Below are positions 44,293 to 54,120 of a stretch of 64,000 bases of DNA, one piece after another (the first letter of the stretch is position 1; each line of letters begins with the position of its first letter). The DNA comes from Martinezella dioscoreae (GTDB lineage Bacteria > Pseudomonadota > Alphaproteobacteria > Rhizobiales > Rhizobiaceae), in contig NZ_BLAJ01000006.1 in the NCBI RefSeq assembly GCF_009176305.1, positions 62,001 through 126,000 of the forward strand, read 5' to 3'. The notes under the pieces were generated by a model. That model saw nothing but the letters and a program-made list of their open reading frames with translations, had not been told where the DNA came from and ran no database searches. A program made the position numbers and the translations under genes.

Positions 44293-45204
44293 CTAGATCG
44301 ACTCTATCAGGGCAAGGGCCGCCATAGCGTTTGGCGGCCTTTGGGAAGGCGCGGGGTCCGTTAGATGTCGGGCAGCGGCCTTGATTTGAACGATTGATTC
44401 CTGGGCCTCGTCGCAATGGTCCAGAAGCAGGTTGATGACGCATCCGGCCGAGTAGAGATCGGCGCTGATCTGCATGGCGGTATCGCCTGAAACCTCCGGC
44501 GCTGTGAAGCCCGGCGTCATCGCCTTGGCGATATCGAGATCGCTGTATCGGCTTCCACATTCTACCATTGTCCCGAAATCGGCGATTTTCAGCTGATTGA
44601 GATCACCATCTTGAAGCAGAAGATTGGCCGGCGAAATATCCCCGTGGACATAACCGGCGTGATGGATCGCGCTCAGTCCGACGAGCATGGACTTCACCGC
44701 CGCCCTGACATCCGCCTCCGACAGGGAAACTTCCGCCAATCGTTGAGACAAGGATGGTCCAATCCATTCCATAATAAGCGCCGGGCGCCCATCGGGCAGG
44801 CGGATGGCACACTGAGTAGTGGCAAGGTCGTTACAGCGCAGCGTCATGCCGATGCTTGCTTCACGCAGCAGCAAGGCTTTGGTGGTCGGCTCATTCGCCC
44901 GATCCGACGGGATCGTTTTCATGGCATGAAAGGTGCCGAGATCGCGATGGCGCAACCGGCTGATTTCGGTCCGGTCGTTGCGGTGGACAATCGCTTCGAC
45001 AAGAAAGGTATTTCCGATGAAGGCCGCTTCACCCCTGGGAAGGGATGGCAGGCGTCGATCCAATGCATCGCGTAATCGATCGACCAGAAGATCGCGCACC
45101 TCCTTTGGTCGCTCGACATTGCCATCATGGGTGAGGAGATGCAGCAGCTCAGCAAAGCTGGCCGCAATCCTTTTGATACCCTCGTCGTTGGTGTCGCCAC
45201 TCAT
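44293..45204 (-). CDS. impN: T6SS serine/threonine protein kinase
   Basis: A 303-residue kinase-like protein. An N-terminal region of about 60 residues is followed by the ATP-binding lysine candidate in FHAMKTIP, the catalytic loop HGDISPANLLL (HGD in place of HRD) and the magnesium DFGT motif, then FTAPEV. This is the PpkA-type kinase of T6SS regulation, which activates assembly through the FHA protein. Here it is the last operon gene. Its start overlaps the previous stop (ATGA). No C-terminal membrane segment, unlike the long PpkA forms. Confidence 0.85.
   Translation of the reverse strand: MSGDTNDEGIKRIAASFAELLHLLTHDGNVERPKEVRDLLVDRLRDALDRRLPSLPRGEAAFIGNTFLVEAIVHRNDRTEISRLRHRDLGTFHAMKTIPSDRANEPTTKALLLREASIGMTLRCNDLATTQCAIRLPDGRPALIMEWIGPSLSQRLAEVSLSEADVRAAVKSMLVGLSAIHHAGYVHGDISPANLLLQDGDLNQLKIADFGTMVECGSRYSDLDIAKAMTPGFTAPEVSGDTAMQISADLYSAGCVINLLLDHCDEAQESIVQIKAAARHLTDPAPSQRPPNAMAALALIESI
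44317..44339 (+). terminator. Hairpin inside convergent gene, terminator candidate
   Basis: GGCCGCC and GGCGGCC form a perfect seven-base stem with a nine-base loop, followed by TTTGGG. It lies 36 bases past the export gene's stop and within the 3' coding end of impN. The poor T-run makes it a weak terminator. Confidence 0.4.
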
Positions 45205-46580
45205 GTCGCGCCGATGACGATTGCGCTGACATTCTCGCGGCAATTGGCGATGAGTGCTTCCTGGATCAGCGCCTCGGCCGCTTGTTCCAGCGGCGTCTCG
45301 ATCAGGATTTCCGCGATGACGCGATCGGTCAGCGTGCGCGAAAGCGGACCGCTTGCAAGCAGGAGCCTGTCGCCGCGTTGAAGCTGGTCGCCAACGGCTT
45401 CCGAGACGAATTGATCCTTCAGGCCCAGAGCTCGGCCAAGTGTGCGCCGCAATCCTATGTCGATATGGTCATGGGTCAACAGCCGCATCATCCCGTCGCG
45501 AAGCAGATAGCAGCGTGAATCTCCCGCCCATATCGCCACAAACTCGCCATTCAGCAAGGTTGCGGTCACGACGCTGGCGACGGGAGGCTCGCGTTCGGCG
45601 GTGGCAGCCTTGGCGCGTAGGATCGCATGGGCATGGCTGAGCTTGCTCTTGATATCCTGTACCAGCGGCTGCAGCGCTTCACGTTGCGACATACCGGCAA
45701 GGATTCCCGTCGTTATTCTTGCCGCCTCGATGGCGCCGATGCCATCGCCGACACCATCCGCTATCGCGAAGACATGCGGTGCGGCGCTTATAAGAAGCGC
45801 ATCGGCATTCAATGAGAGACGCGTTCCGGCATGGCTGGCATGGCTGTACGCTATCGCAAAATCCGAGGGCCCAGTCTTCGCCGTTTGCGGCGCTTCGATC
45901 GCGGCGGCAGAGTATATATCCGGCTCGACGCTGACGGGGATTTTCGGGGCTTCTACCGTGACGAGCTTGACGAAATCCTGTGCGGTGGGAGCGGCCGCGG
46001 TGCGGAACCCTTTGCCTTGGCGCGTGCCGGGATTGATACGCCACCAAAGCGAGCCCGGTGCGGGAGCATTGCTCATTGCGGCGGACTGCATCACGCTTGA
46101 GTGCTTGTCGATGAATGGCGGGCGAAGCCGCTTGATGCCCTCGACGAAACGGCTCATCGCGAAATCGGCCTTGTCGGAGGTCTCCGCCAGGGCTTCGGCA
46201 GCGGTAAACCAGCTATCGTCTTCGCACAGATCACGCAGCTGTCCGGAGAAGCGCTGCAATTGAGCGGCGATAATCAGAGGAAAACTTCGGCCGACGCGGT
46301 CACGGCTGGGCAGAAGGACGCCTGCGACAGCAGACGGCCCCCAGACACCCTTGCCGACGACGAAGCGCCAGGCGGTCGTCGCATGAAACAGCTGGCGCCA
46401 ATCCGATCCCGATGTCGCTTCCAGTGCGATCAGGCCATTGTGAACCCATTGGTCGAGTTCGCTCTGGAGACGCGAGCCGAGCGCGGCGGAAACGAAATCT
46501 CCATGCGTCGGCAATTTTCCGAAAAAGCCGACCGCATCTGCTTGCATCGGCGATTGGGTGCGGGCGAGCGGCTCGTTCAT
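45201..46580 (-). CDS. impM: TagF domain fused to PP2C phosphatase (ImpM)
   Basis: A 459-residue fusion. Residues about 12-150 are TagF/DUF2094 (GFFGKLPTHGDFVSAALGS, SFPLIIAAQL), a post-translational repressor of T6SS. Residues about 225-455 are a PP2C phosphatase (ADGVGDGIGAIEAAR, WAGDSRCYLLRDG, ENVSAIVI, metal-binding Asp). It counteracts the kinase encoded next. In other bacteria these are often two proteins (TagF, PppA). Start ATG 46580 lies ten bases after the tssM stop, and the frame open upstream is antisense-like. Confidence 0.9.
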   Translation of the reverse strand: MNEPLARTQSPMQADAVGFFGKLPTHGDFVSAALGSRLQSELDQWVHNGLIALEATSGSDWRQLFHATTAWRFVVGKGVWGPSAVAGVLLPSRDRVGRSFPLIIAAQLQRFSGQLRDLCEDDSWFTAAEALAETSDKADFAMSRFVEGIKRLRPPFIDKHSSVMQSAAMSNAPAPGSLWWRINPGTRQGKGFRTAAAPTAQDFVKLVTVEAPKIPVSVEPDIYSAAAIEAPQTAKTGPSDFAIAYSHASHAGTRLSLNADALLISAAPHVFAIADGVGDGIGAIEAARITTGILAGMSQREALQPLVQDIKSKLSHAHAILRAKAATAEREPPVASVVTATLLNGEFVAIWAGDSRCYLLRDGMMRLLTHDHIDIGLRRTLGRALGLKDQFVSEAVGDQLQRGDRLLLASGPLSRTLTDRVIAEILIETPLEQAAEALIQEALIANCRENVSAIVIGAT

Positions 46581-46590
46581 CGGCGGACCG

Positions 46591-49500
46591 TCAGAATTGC
46601 CCCGGGCAGCTGAAATCGGACAATGCCTGCAGCCGGAAGGGATTAAGCACCGAGCCGAATTGGACGTCGAATTCCGCCATCTGGCCCTTGTCCTCAAATC
46701 GAGCCCGGAAAAGATCGGGAGCCTGGACCGTCACCTTGGCGGCATCGAACAGGCGGAAGGGCGACCAGTCGCCGGTCTGTGTGATGGCCGGTTGCAGATC
46801 TCCCGGGAAAAATCTGACATTGGACTGGTTCACTGCGCCAGCGGGTGGCCAGGTTATGGATTTTGGCACAATTTGTCCGTGATTATAAAGGACATGCTCG
46901 CCGACGATATCAACCATCACTGAATTGGCATTGTCCGACAACGAAACGGGCTTGATATTGATTGATATCGAGGGTTTCTCACTGCCGGCCGGAAAGAAGG
47001 CATGCTCGATCTTGCTGGCATTTTCGAACTGCGCGATCGCCTGGCTCGGAATGCTGTCGCCGCCGAAAGTACCACGCCAGCCCCAAGGCTGAGCGCTCGT
47101 GTCGACAAATGCATCCAGCCGGTTCTTGAAGAAAGATTGGAACAGGCCTTGCGGTCCGAACAATCGGATGAAGTCCGCCATGGCGATGTCCTGGCTGGAT
47201 TTCCGGTCGAACGGATAGCGACCGGTAACGATGCGGGCGCATAGATCGGCGCCTTCCGCAGCCCATAGATCGTTGATGCGGGCGCGGGCCGTCTTGACCG
47301 CCAGCGAGCCGATATCTGCGGCAACCGCCACCATCCATGCATCGGCTGGCGCCGGCAGCCCGCGGGCCTGCTGCAGCAAGTCCTGATTGGCATTGGCGAG
47401 TTGGCCGCCGGCGTCGAAGACGCGTGCCACTTCCGCCGTCGAGTTCGCTGCGCGCGACAATTGGCCGTAGATATTCTGGAGGATCGGCTGGAGACTCTGG
47501 ATCTGGGAGCGCGGCTTATCGTTGCCATTGGCGTTGCCGTCTTGGGATGACGGTTGCGCATTGACGGCATTTGCCTCGAGCGCGGCCCGCAACGGACCGT
47601 AAGGATCGGGCGCGCTGACCGCGCCTGTGGTGGCGGCCGTCAGCGCCGCGTCCGGAACATCGTCAAGCGAGGCAATCTCGGCACCGACGTGGGGGCGCAG
47701 GTCGGTGGCGGCTGCTATGGATTTCAGCGCCATCTCCACTGGGCTTGGATTGGCCGCCAGGATGCGCGCCGTCTCGGTCGCATCGGCAAGATTGCTCGAT
47801 GGGCGCACCTGAAGATCGGCCAGCAACGAAGACCATTGCTGCTGGAATGCGTCGAAATAAAGCTGCAGCGTCGCCTGGGAAATCGCGTCCGTGGTCATTG
47901 TCGAAGGAGCCGCGCCGCCGTCACCGCGGACCCATTGTTCCTTGAGCGCTTCGGAGGCTGCGGTCGCGACCATCGGCAGCACCACGTCACGATAACCTTT
48001 GCTCGTGAAAATTCCCGGAATGCCCTCCCGCAGCGTTGATTTAGATTTGCGCTGGAAAATCTGGGCTCCCAGCGGTCCCAATGCGTCGGTAGGGAGCCAG
48101 GCATCAAGCTGGCGAGCCTGCCGGGAATGGATGAGAATATCATAGGTTCGGGCCGCAAGACTTTGCGAGTGGATCGTTTCCCGTGCCTTGGCAATCAGGG
48201 CATTGTCCAGCTCGATCGCGGGCAGGCTGCCCGCTGCCATGGCCTCTGCGTGAGCAGCCAGCGCCTTGCGCGTGGCCGAGCGTCCTTCGCCGGGGTAAAG
48301 TGCAGCAAACATGTCTTCCGATTGCTGCGCGACGAAATCCCCGTCGACCGGCCCCAGCCCGCCGAGCATGCCATACAACTTCAAAGCATCGAAGGTCTTC
48401 TGAACATCCGAGGTCTGCTTGAGCTCCGTTTGAAGCGCTACCAGCATGCGAGGCAGAAGCAGCGCGTTCAAGGCGCGCTGATAGGCTCCGCGCTGGCGGC
48501 TGGCGATCTTGTCACCCTGATCGAGGCCGAAACTGGTCGGCCAGATGCGCGCCTCATCGAAGCCGCTGTTGACCGCACGCAGATTGTCGAGCGCCGGCAG
48601 GACCCGCAGAAAATCGGCATCGGTGACATCGCGCACCTGAATGCCGCTTGCGAGCTTCTCGTAACTGTCGATCCGCCGCTCTGCTGCCGCGATCGCGCGC
48701 GAGTTCTGAAAATAGGTTGCCGTCCAGCCGGTGAAGACGATCGCGAGCGCGATGGCCGCCGCGCCATAAGCGATCCGTCTGATCATGGCTTGCCGGCCCG
48801 AGAGGCGTCTGTCGCGGGCGACCAGCGACGCCTCGCCGAAGATGACCTCCTTGAACAGACGCGACAGGAAATAGCTGCGTCGCGTGTGCGGAGTGTCCGT
48901 GTCGCGGCTCTGTGTGCCGGAGGCGAAATAGACGCCGCGAACGAGAGGGGATTCGATGAGGCTGGAAGATGCACAGAGCTCGGTCAACAGCTCCTGCAGG
49001 CGCTCTCCCAATGAGGCAAGCTCCGCGGGAAAGCGGAAGATTCGACCGCGAACCTCGATATTCGGCTCCTGCTGCAGGCGTTCGATCAGCATGGCATCCA
49101 CGCGCTGCTGCAGCAGCGCGAACTCTTCCATGAAACGCTCGGGCAGGTTCTCGCCCTTATAGCTTTCATCGAGATTGAAGGTCGTGCCCCAGACCTGCTC
49201 ACGATCGGTTTTGGCAAGACCGTCGAAGAATTCGACAAAGCCGGTCAAGAGATCGGCCTTCGTTAGGACGACGTAGACGGGTACGCGCGCATGCAGGAAC
49301 TCGTCGAGCTCCGACAGGCGTTTGCGAATGGAACGCACCTCTTCGAGCTGTGCCTCATGATCGCGGCTGAGAAGGTCGCCGATCGAGAGCGTTACGAGCG
49401 CGCCGTTGATCGGCTGCGAGCGGCGGTACTTGCGTAACAGCCCGAGAAAGCCTTCCCATCCGGCCTTGGACGCACCGTTCAGATCATCCTGCGTGGTGTA

Positions 49501-50073
49501 GCGGCCAGCGGTGTCGATCAGGATCGCCTCGTCGGCGAACCACCAATTGCAATTGCGGGTGCCGCCGGCGCCCTGCACGGAATTACTGCCCATCGCATCC
49601 CCGAGCGGGAACTTCAGCCCCGAATTGGTCAGCGCTGTCGTCTTTCCCGATCCCGGCGCGCCGAAGATGACATACCAGGGCAGTTCGTAGATATAGCCGA
49701 AACGCTTCTTGCTGATACGGCGCAGAAGCAGCAGGGCTTCCTTCAGGCGGCTATGGATTTCGCCGACTTCCGCCTGCTGGCTGGCGGCATCGTCGGCAAT
49801 ACCTTCCACGAGCGCCTTGTCCCTTTTGCGCGCGCGCAGGGTCGTCGCCAGCATGTAGATCAGCCAACCCGCTATGATCACGCCGATCGCGATCATCCGG
49901 GCGGTGCTGCTCGACAGCGGCTTGAAACCACCATAGCCGGCCATGGAACCGTAGAACCAGATGACGACGCAGATCGCCACGACCCAGATCAGCGAGATGA
50001 AGCGCTGACCGAGAAGACCGGCATAGGCCGAGACATAGGAGCGAAGCGTGTAAAACGCGCCAAGCGGATTCAT
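46591..50073 (-). CDS. tssM: T6SS membrane complex protein TssM (IcmF/ImpL)
   Basis: An 1160-residue inner-membrane protein. Two N-terminal membrane segments lie at about 26-43 and 58-76. A cytoplasmic NTPase domain has Walker A GAPGSGKT at 138-145 and Walker B ILIDTAGR near 183. A third membrane segment near 430-455 (IAYGAAAIALAIVFTGWTA) leads to a large periplasmic part ending in the type VI IcmF C-terminal domain. With TssL it forms the trans-envelope core. Walker A is intact, so ATP use is possible. The start overlaps tssL by four bases. Confidence 0.95.
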   Translation of the reverse strand: MNPLGAFYTLRSYVSAYAGLLGQRFISLIWVVAICVVIWFYGSMAGYGGFKPLSSSTARMIAIGVIIAGWLIYMLATTLRARKRDKALVEGIADDAASQQAEVGEIHSRLKEALLLLRRISKKRFGYIYELPWYVIFGAPGSGKTTALTNSGLKFPLGDAMGSNSVQGAGGTRNCNWWFADEAILIDTAGRYTTQDDLNGASKAGWEGFLGLLRKYRRSQPINGALVTLSIGDLLSRDHEAQLEEVRSIRKRLSELDEFLHARVPVYVVLTKADLLTGFVEFFDGLAKTDREQVWGTTFNLDESYKGENLPERFMEEFALLQQRVDAMLIERLQQEPNIEVRGRIFRFPAELASLGERLQELLTELCASSSLIESPLVRGVYFASGTQSRDTDTPHTRRSYFLSRLFKEVIFGEASLVARDRRLSGRQAMIRRIAYGAAAIALAIVFTGWTATYFQNSRAIAAAERRIDSYEKLASGIQVRDVTDADFLRVLPALDNLRAVNSGFDEARIWPTSFGLDQGDKIASRQRGAYQRALNALLLPRMLVALQTELKQTSDVQKTFDALKLYGMLGGLGPVDGDFVAQQSEDMFAALYPGEGRSATRKALAAHAEAMAAGSLPAIELDNALIAKARETIHSQSLAARTYDILIHSRQARQLDAWLPTDALGPLGAQIFQRKSKSTLREGIPGIFTSKGYRDVVLPMVATAASEALKEQWVRGDGGAAPSTMTTDAISQATLQLYFDAFQQQWSSLLADLQVRPSSNLADATETARILAANPSPVEMALKSIAAATDLRPHVGAEIASLDDVPDAALTAATTGAVSAPDPYGPLRAALEANAVNAQPSSQDGNANGNDKPRSQIQSLQPILQNIYGQLSRAANSTAEVARVFDAGGQLANANQDLLQQARGLPAPADAWMVAVAADIGSLAVKTARARINDLWAAEGADLCARIVTGRYPFDRKSSQDIAMADFIRLFGPQGLFQSFFKNRLDAFVDTSAQPWGWRGTFGGDSIPSQAIAQFENASKIEHAFFPAGSEKPSISINIKPVSLSDNANSVMVDIVGEHVLYNHGQIVPKSITWPPAGAVNQSNVRFFPGDLQPAITQTGDWSPFRLFDAAKVTVQAPDLFRARFEDKGQMAEFDVQFGSVLNPFRLQALSDFSCPGQF

Positions 50074-51593
50074 CGAGCTCCTCCCGTCGTCGCGGATGTC
50101 GCCGGTGCATTAGCGCTCGGCGTTTGTGGTGTTGCCTGCGGATTGAGGGCGGCATCGCCAAGACGTTGTGTTGGGTCGGTCAGCACCAGGATCTCCGTCC
50201 GGCGGTTGGCTTCGCGGCCTTCCGCCGTGTCGTTGCTTGCGAGCGGATCGCTGTCGGCGCGCCCTTCCGTGAGAATGGCCTCCTTGCCAGTATAGGCGGC
50301 AAGAATATCGCCGACGGCGCGGGCGCGAGCCTCGGAAAGATGCCAGTTCGACGGGAACTGCGCCGTGCGGATCGGCACATTGTCGGTATAGCCGACGACG
50401 ACGGCACGGAATTTTTCCGAAGCCAACGCTCCGCCGATGCGCTGGAGGAGATCGCGGAATTTAGCGCTGACTTCGGCGCTGCCTGTGTCGAACAGGCCGG
50501 AATTGTTGATGCGCACCAGCAGCCTGCCATTGGAATTCGACAGCGTGACCAGTTTGCGGTCGACTTCCGGCTGCAGGAAAGCGAGCAGATTGTCGAGCGG
50601 CGTCGGCTGCGGCTTGACCTGCGGCGGTATTTCCGGCTGCTTCTTCGCGGGAGGGGGCGTCTGTGCGACTTCTTTCGGCTTCGGCGCGTCGATCAGAACG
50701 CTCGGCGTATCGCGTGGCGGCAGGTTGGCCAGGCGCTCGAAGGTGGCGTCGGAGGCATTGTTGAGCGAAAGCGTGAAGAACATGTAGCCGAGCGCGAACA
50801 GAAGCGCCAGGACGGAAAGGATCGTCCAAAGCGCGACAGCCGTGCGCAGCGGCTTGTGGCGCGCCGAAACGCCGCGCCAGTGCGGCGACAGCTCGCGTTC
50901 GAAAACACCATACTGACCGAGCAGCGTCTTGTAGAGACTGTCGCGGATACGCCCGAGTTCCAGCGATCCGCGCGGCGAAACGCGCGTGCGGCCTTCGAAG
51001 GCGAGCGACAGGCAGAGATAGATGAGAAGCAGCAGGTCCTTGTTGGTGCCCGGGCTCTGCTGGAAATGGTCCAGGAGATCGAAAACCCGGTCGCCGCCGG
51101 TCACGTCCATGTGGAAGGTCGAGACGAGGCCAGATCGCGCCCAGCCGGCCCGCACGCCCCAAGGCTTGCTCAGAACCACGTCGTCAATGGTCGCGCAGAT
51201 GACATAATGCGCCGCGCGTGCCCGTTCCGGGCTGATGCGCGCACCCGCGAGATCGCGCTCATAGCGCCCAACCGCATCGATCGTCACCTGCCTGAGCTCG
51301 GCAATGTCGGGCTGTTCCTCGGTGTTGCGCAGGCTGTGAGCGAGATTGAGCAATGGTGCGGCCGAGCGCACGATGGTTGGAACATCATCACCGCCAAAGC
51401 GAAAGCCGCGGATCAGCGCATCGACGGACCAGCCGCCGGCTGCATTGGCCGATTTGTCGTTCGGCTGCTTATCCAGCTCCTCGTCGAGAATATCGGCCAC
51501 CTTGCGGGCGGCTTCGTTCTTGCGTGCGCCATCCTCGGTCAGCTCGATGATCGTCGGCAGCTCGTGCCAGGGTGTTGAGCGTGGTGTATTCAT
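50070..51593 (-). CDS. tssL: T6SS membrane complex protein TssL with OmpA-like domain (ImpK)
   Basis: A 507-residue protein. The cytoplasmic DotU domain spans about 60-240, a single membrane segment about 255-280 (ALWTILSVLALLFALGYMFF), then a proline-rich linker and a peptidoglycan-binding OmpA-like domain (about 345-480; GYTDNVPIRTAQFPSNWHLS, then EARARAV). This is the extended type of TssL that anchors the complex to the cell wall. Start ATG 51593 overlaps the tssK stop. In Agrobacterium TssL is a target of the T6SS kinase. Confidence 0.95.
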   Translation of the reverse strand: MNTPRSTPWHELPTIIELTEDGARKNEAARKVADILDEELDKQPNDKSANAAGGWSVDALIRGFRFGGDDVPTIVRSAAPLLNLAHSLRNTEEQPDIAELRQVTIDAVGRYERDLAGARISPERARAAHYVICATIDDVVLSKPWGVRAGWARSGLVSTFHMDVTGGDRVFDLLDHFQQSPGTNKDLLLLIYLCLSLAFEGRTRVSPRGSLELGRIRDSLYKTLLGQYGVFERELSPHWRGVSARHKPLRTAVALWTILSVLALLFALGYMFFTLSLNNASDATFERLANLPPRDTPSVLIDAPKPKEVAQTPPPAKKQPEIPPQVKPQPTPLDNLLAFLQPEVDRKLVTLSNSNGRLLVRINNSGLFDTGSAEVSAKFRDLLQRIGGALASEKFRAVVVGYTDNVPIRTAQFPSNWHLSEARARAVGDILAAYTGKEAILTEGRADSDPLASNDTAEGREANRRTEILVLTDPTQRLGDAALNPQATPQTPSANAPATSATTGGAR

Positions 51594-52930
51594 TCTCTGA
51601 GAGCCCACAGTTCCATCTCCAGGCCAGGGAAGTCGCCCGCGAGATGCAGCGCGATCGCGCCGGAGGTATCAAGCTGTTTCCAAAGCGGATTCTTCGTATC
51701 GAGTTCGAAGTAGATCGTGCCTGACCGGTATGGCAGCTGCCGCGGCAGCACGGGAAGGGGCCTGACAGGAATGCCGGGCAGCGCGACATTGACAAGCTCG
51801 GCGATCCGCTCCACGGGGCCGATCTTGATCTGCGCGGGCAGCTTGCGTCTGACATCCTCGGCCGACATCTCGGCACGGACCGCAAGCACAAAGCCCGCAT
51901 CCTTGAGCAGCGAGCGGTCGTTGATGGTGCCGACGCGCACGTCGTGACGCCGTTCGATAAGTTCGATCGCAACGGCGGCCTGCTCGAGCACCGCGGAAAG
52001 CGAGGCGCGCAGATCGTTGAACACAGCGGCAAACGTCGCCTTCAGATCGTCATGGCGATAGGGCGGAAAATCGGTCGCCCGCTTGCGATCGGTTGTGAAG
52101 GTGGCGAGTTCGCCGGCTAGCTGGATGCATTCCTCGTAGAAGATGATCGGATGCATCCGCGAAGCATTCGCCGCGATATGCCGCAGCATCGGATCGGCAC
52201 GATTGAGAATATGCAGCAGAAAATAATCGCCGACCTCGGCGGTTCCACGCACCGTCGGATCGCCAATGCGCTCGGCGATCGCTTCGGCCCGATGCCGCAC
52301 GATTCCGAGCAATTCGGTAATGAGCTCATTCAAACGCGCTTCGGCCGCGCAATTCAGCGATGGGGCGATGTAATCCGGATCGAGAATGACTGAACGGTCG
52401 GAGCGAACCTCGATGATGCGCGCAAGGCCGATCAAGTCGTATCCAGCGAGTTCGTCGCCGGTCTTCAGGTAGCGCAGGTTCAGGCGGCCGACATCGATCG
52501 GCGCCATGAAGTCGGTTTCCACATTCGCATCCGGCGCCTCATATTGCGAGGCTGTTATGCGCACGCTGTTGCGCATGGCGCTGCCGTTCATGGCGACGTC
52601 GGCTCTTCCAGGCTGACGGCTGGGCAGGGCCAGATAGACGATAGCGTTCTTCGTTGAATCGTCGAGTTCCAAGGGGGGCGGCAGATCCGCATCAACGGGC
52701 GCTTCGAACGGCGTGCCGTCGGGCAGGATGCCGCGCAGGTTCGACAAAGCAAACTGGCCGATCGCGAGCGCGCTGCGATCGATGCCGATCTCGGCAATGC
52801 CCCAGGGATAGGGTGCGAGCCCCCGCGCGGTCGTTCGGACTAACCGCTCCGTCCAGCGGTCGGCCTGCTGGAAATGCTGCACGCGAAGGAACATACCCTC
52901 GCTCCAAGCCACGCGATTTTCGTTCTTCAT
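51590..52930 (-). CDS. tssK: T6SS baseplate protein TssK (ImpJ)
   Basis: A 446-residue protein with the TssK start NENRVAWSEGMFLRVQHFQQ and later ALPSRQPG and FFLLHILNR-like segments (YFLLHILNRADPMLRHIAA). TssK joins the baseplate to the TssL/TssM membrane complex. Start ATG 52930 overlaps the FHA gene stop (ATGA). Length is normal. Confidence 0.94.
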   Translation of the reverse strand: MKNENRVAWSEGMFLRVQHFQQADRWTERLVRTTARGLAPYPWGIAEIGIDRSALAIGQFALSNLRGILPDGTPFEAPVDADLPPPLELDDSTKNAIVYLALPSRQPGRADVAMNGSAMRNSVRITASQYEAPDANVETDFMAPIDVGRLNLRYLKTGDELAGYDLIGLARIIEVRSDRSVILDPDYIAPSLNCAAEARLNELITELLGIVRHRAEAIAERIGDPTVRGTAEVGDYFLLHILNRADPMLRHIAANASRMHPIIFYEECIQLAGELATFTTDRKRATDFPPYRHDDLKATFAAVFNDLRASLSAVLEQAAVAIELIERRHDVRVGTINDRSLLKDAGFVLAVRAEMSAEDVRRKLPAQIKIGPVERIAELVNVALPGIPVRPLPVLPRQLPYRSGTIYFELDTKNPLWKQLDTSGAIALHLAGDFPGLEMELWALRE

Positions 52931-54120
52931 CGGGTGTTGCCCGTCCTCTCTGCCAAACTGGCGGTATCGTCTTCGTCGCGGCCATGGGCGTGGGCGCTGA
53001 ACGCCTCGGCCAGCAGGTCGCGGACCGAAATGCTTCTGCCGCCCCTTTCGAACTGCGCGCGGTAAGCCTTCCAGTAATCGCCGTTGCCGCGCCAAAGAGC
53101 CTTGCGCTGGGAGGCATCGACAAGCGCCTCGATCATCCGGGGCTCGAACATCCGATTGGCTTCGCGAACAAGGTTTTCAAGACCGGCGTTAAGCCTGGAT
53201 TGCCTCGAAATGAGCGATCGAAGGCGGTCGGCCAATTGCTCCGTCCGTTCGCGGCTGAACAGTGAAGCGGATGAATGAGCCCGACTGTCTTCAATTCCGA
53301 AAATAGACGCTTCGTCGTCGAGTGTCTGCTCCAGCGTCGAAACGAGCGCTTCGAGCTGCCGCAGCGGATCGAATTGCAACGCAAAACTCGCATCGTCCGC
53401 GTCTTGATCCGTATTATCGGCGGCGCGCATATCATTGGCCGGAATGATCGCCTTTGCAGTTTCGACCGTCTCGGAACCGGAACCGCGGGCAACGGCAACG
53501 GAGACGTGGGTTGCCGCGCCATGTTCGAGTTGGCTGCCCAGCTCGAAGTCCGAGTTCCAATCATCCGGAAGTATCGGTTTGATACCGTTGACATCGGGCG
53601 GGCCGTTCCAGCCGATGTCGACATTCCTACTTGGCGACTTGCCATTTTTCGACGATTGCGCCAGCGCGGCGATCCAGTCGTCGCCATTGCGCTGGCCGAG
53701 CACGCCGGTTGCCGTGCCGCCGCCGGGCGCGATGTCGGCAAGGATCGACGAGATCGTCAACCTTTCGTCGCTGAGGCGCAGATCCGCTGCCGGATCGTCG
53801 ATCTCGCGATCAGCTTCCCCAGTAATGACGACGGTGAACGCGACGTCGCCGAATGCGATTTTGGATTTATCCGTAAGTCTCGCCGTCTCGCCTTCGAAAA
53901 TGGTCGCGCCGTCCACACGAGTGCCATTGGCGCTCTGGTCCCGCACGAAAAAGCCGGCGCGATCGCGTTCGATCGCGCAGTGAATTTTCGAAATCAGCCG
54001 CTTTGGATCGGAAACCTGCCAATCGCAATCGGGCGATCGGCCGAGCGTGCGTTTGCCCCGCTCGAAGAACCACCCCTTGCTGGAACCTTCTCCGGCTGTC
54101 TGCTGCAGTTCAAGCCGCAT
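52927..54120 (-). CDS. fha: FHA-domain protein of T6SS (ImpI/TagH)
   Basis: A 397-residue protein. The N-terminal FHA domain (about 20-100) has GRSPDCDWQVSD, SKIHC and SANGTRVDG, the phosphothreonine-binding loops. A poorly conserved acidic linker follows, then the type VI FHA C-terminal domain (about 215-385; MFEPRMIEALVDASQRKALW). It reads the kinase signal and promotes assembly. It overlaps the tssG end by 11 bases. Start ATG 54120 follows GGAGG. Confidence 0.93.
   Translation of the reverse strand: MRLELQQTAGEGSSKGWFFERGKRTLGRSPDCDWQVSDPKRLISKIHCAIERDRAGFFVRDQSANGTRVDGATIFEGETARLTDKSKIAFGDVAFTVVITGEADREIDDPAADLRLSDERLTISSILADIAPGGGTATGVLGQRNGDDWIAALAQSSKNGKSPSRNVDIGWNGPPDVNGIKPILPDDWNSDFELGSQLEHGAATHVSVAVARGSGSETVETAKAIIPANDMRAADNTDQDADDASFALQFDPLRQLEALVSTLEQTLDDEASIFGIEDSRAHSSASLFSRERTEQLADRLRSLISRQSRLNAGLENLVREANRMFEPRMIEALVDASQRKALWRGNGDYWKAYRAQFERGGRSISVRDLLAEAFSAHAHGRDEDDTASLAERTGNTR

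Noticed and set aside
50124..51578. 484-codon plus-strand open frame opposite tssL
   Set aside because: Arginine/alanine-rich shadow of a GC-rich gene; no ribosome site or family motif, while the opposite strand encodes an evident TssL.
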